Shown one piece after another: positions 63,640 through 64,000 of a DNA stretch of 64,000 nt; the stretch's first letter is position 1; each line of letters begins with the position of its first letter. Source of the stretch: Nocardia australiensis (GTDB lineage Bacteria; Actinomycetota; Actinomycetes; Mycobacteriales; Mycobacteriaceae); assembly GCF_020733705.1 (NCBI RefSeq), contig NZ_JAJFZM010000002.1:248001-312000 (forward strand), in the 5' to 3' direction. The position numbers were made by a program, and so were the translations under genes. The notes beneath the pieces are model-generated. The model saw nothing but the letters and a program-made list of their open reading frames with translations, made no database searches and was not told where the DNA came from.

Positions 63640-64000
63640 CACCAAACGGCGCTGTTCAGGCTGTGTTTGGTTCACAATCGACATATCAGGCTTCGCGCGA
63701 ACGGTCTTCGTGACCCTCGAACTGCCGATCGGGTGGGGTCCGGGATGTGTCCGCCCCGGACCTCACCGCCCGAGCATTCTCGACGTGTTCATGGCACCTG
63801 TGTGCGACACGGGCTGCTGCCCGTCGAACTGTGTGCCGGGCCTATTCGCTGGGCTCACCGTCAATCATGTCGCTGGGCGATACTGATGCCCGTCAGTATG
63901 AGTGTTCGAAATCGAGAAGAGTGATGGACGTGCGGAGGTTCGCCAGATAAGGGATTCGAGACGACAGTGCTGCGGACGTTTTTGCCCACAGGCCACGGCC
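63640..64000. other. Right-edge spacer, no supported gene
   Basis: ACCAAAC (63641-63647) and GTTTGGT (63665-63671) could form a weak hairpin after the preceding gene. Nothing else is supported up to the window edge. Confidence 0.35.

Overview
The window is high-GC actinobacterial DNA. The dense ATGA/GTGA start-stop overlaps, the many GTG starts, the nuoA-N order with a response-regulator-like gene at its head (as in mycobacteria), and the FadD3-type ligase, LCM-family methyltransferase, WYL, CGNR and epoxide hydrolase families all point to the Mycobacteriales, most likely Nocardia or a close relative. I see no rRNA, tRNA or CRISPR array.

Layout. (1) 1-7,300 is a scrapyard of mobile DNA. It holds a TetR gene and a flavin monooxygenase that have both lost their 5' ends at one junction, two serine-recombinase fragments, a decayed Tn3-type transposase, and a Tn7/Tn5053-like relict (TnsA-like start, TniB end, intact TniQ, end repeats). 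Two intact regulator/enzyme modules survive between them: SnoaL-like/TetR, and an ABM monooxygenase/TetR pair with a 41-bp perfect operator. (2) 7,298-11,669: methyltransferase, XRE-cupin regulator, FAD disulfide-type oxidoreductase and DHA2 exporter. (3) 12,202-29,229 is a divergent metabolic island of about 17 kb. The left arm (minus) encodes two amidohydrolases, a Rieske ferredoxin, a NuoF-like flavoprotein, a [3Fe-4S] ferredoxin fused to a MaoC/hotdog domain, an AsnB-type amidotransferase, an AurF-type diiron oxygenase and an MFS exporter. The right arm (plus) encodes a branched-chain-type ABC importer with a fused LivM-LivG, a FadD3-like acyl-CoA ligase and an SDR. A small ribbon-helix-helix gene and a palindrome containing a KstR2-like motif lie between the arms. 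(4) 29,260-30,539: an IS3-family element with an intact -1 frameshift signal. (5) 30,777-43,000: mixed accessory genes, including a zinc-finger coiled-coil protein, a WYL regulator/epoxide hydrolase pair sitting inside a dead subtilase gene, and a tight four-gene operon (Lgt-like, small membrane protein, MJ0619/Tes-like radical SAM protein, small membrane protein). (6) 43,153-59,044: the complete type I NADH dehydrogenase operon nuoA-N with nuoH and nuoI fused in frame, closed by a strong terminator. (7) 59,309-64,000: response-regulator-like protein, methyltransferase, integrase and ISL3 scars, a second regulator (CGNR)/epoxide hydrolase pair, and a frameshifted gene of unknown function.

How the parts may work together. 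In the island, a cyclic or branched carboxylate could be imported by the ABC system, activated by the FadD3-like ligase and oxidised by the SDR. NADH electrons could pass through the NuoF-like protein and the two ferredoxins to the AurF-like diiron enzyme. The amidotransferase, amidohydrolases and exporter would complete an N-oxidation or amidation pathway that I cannot match to a described cluster. This is inference from gene content and layout. The nuo operon is core energy metabolism. The Lgt-like/radical SAM operon is a candidate lipid-modification system.
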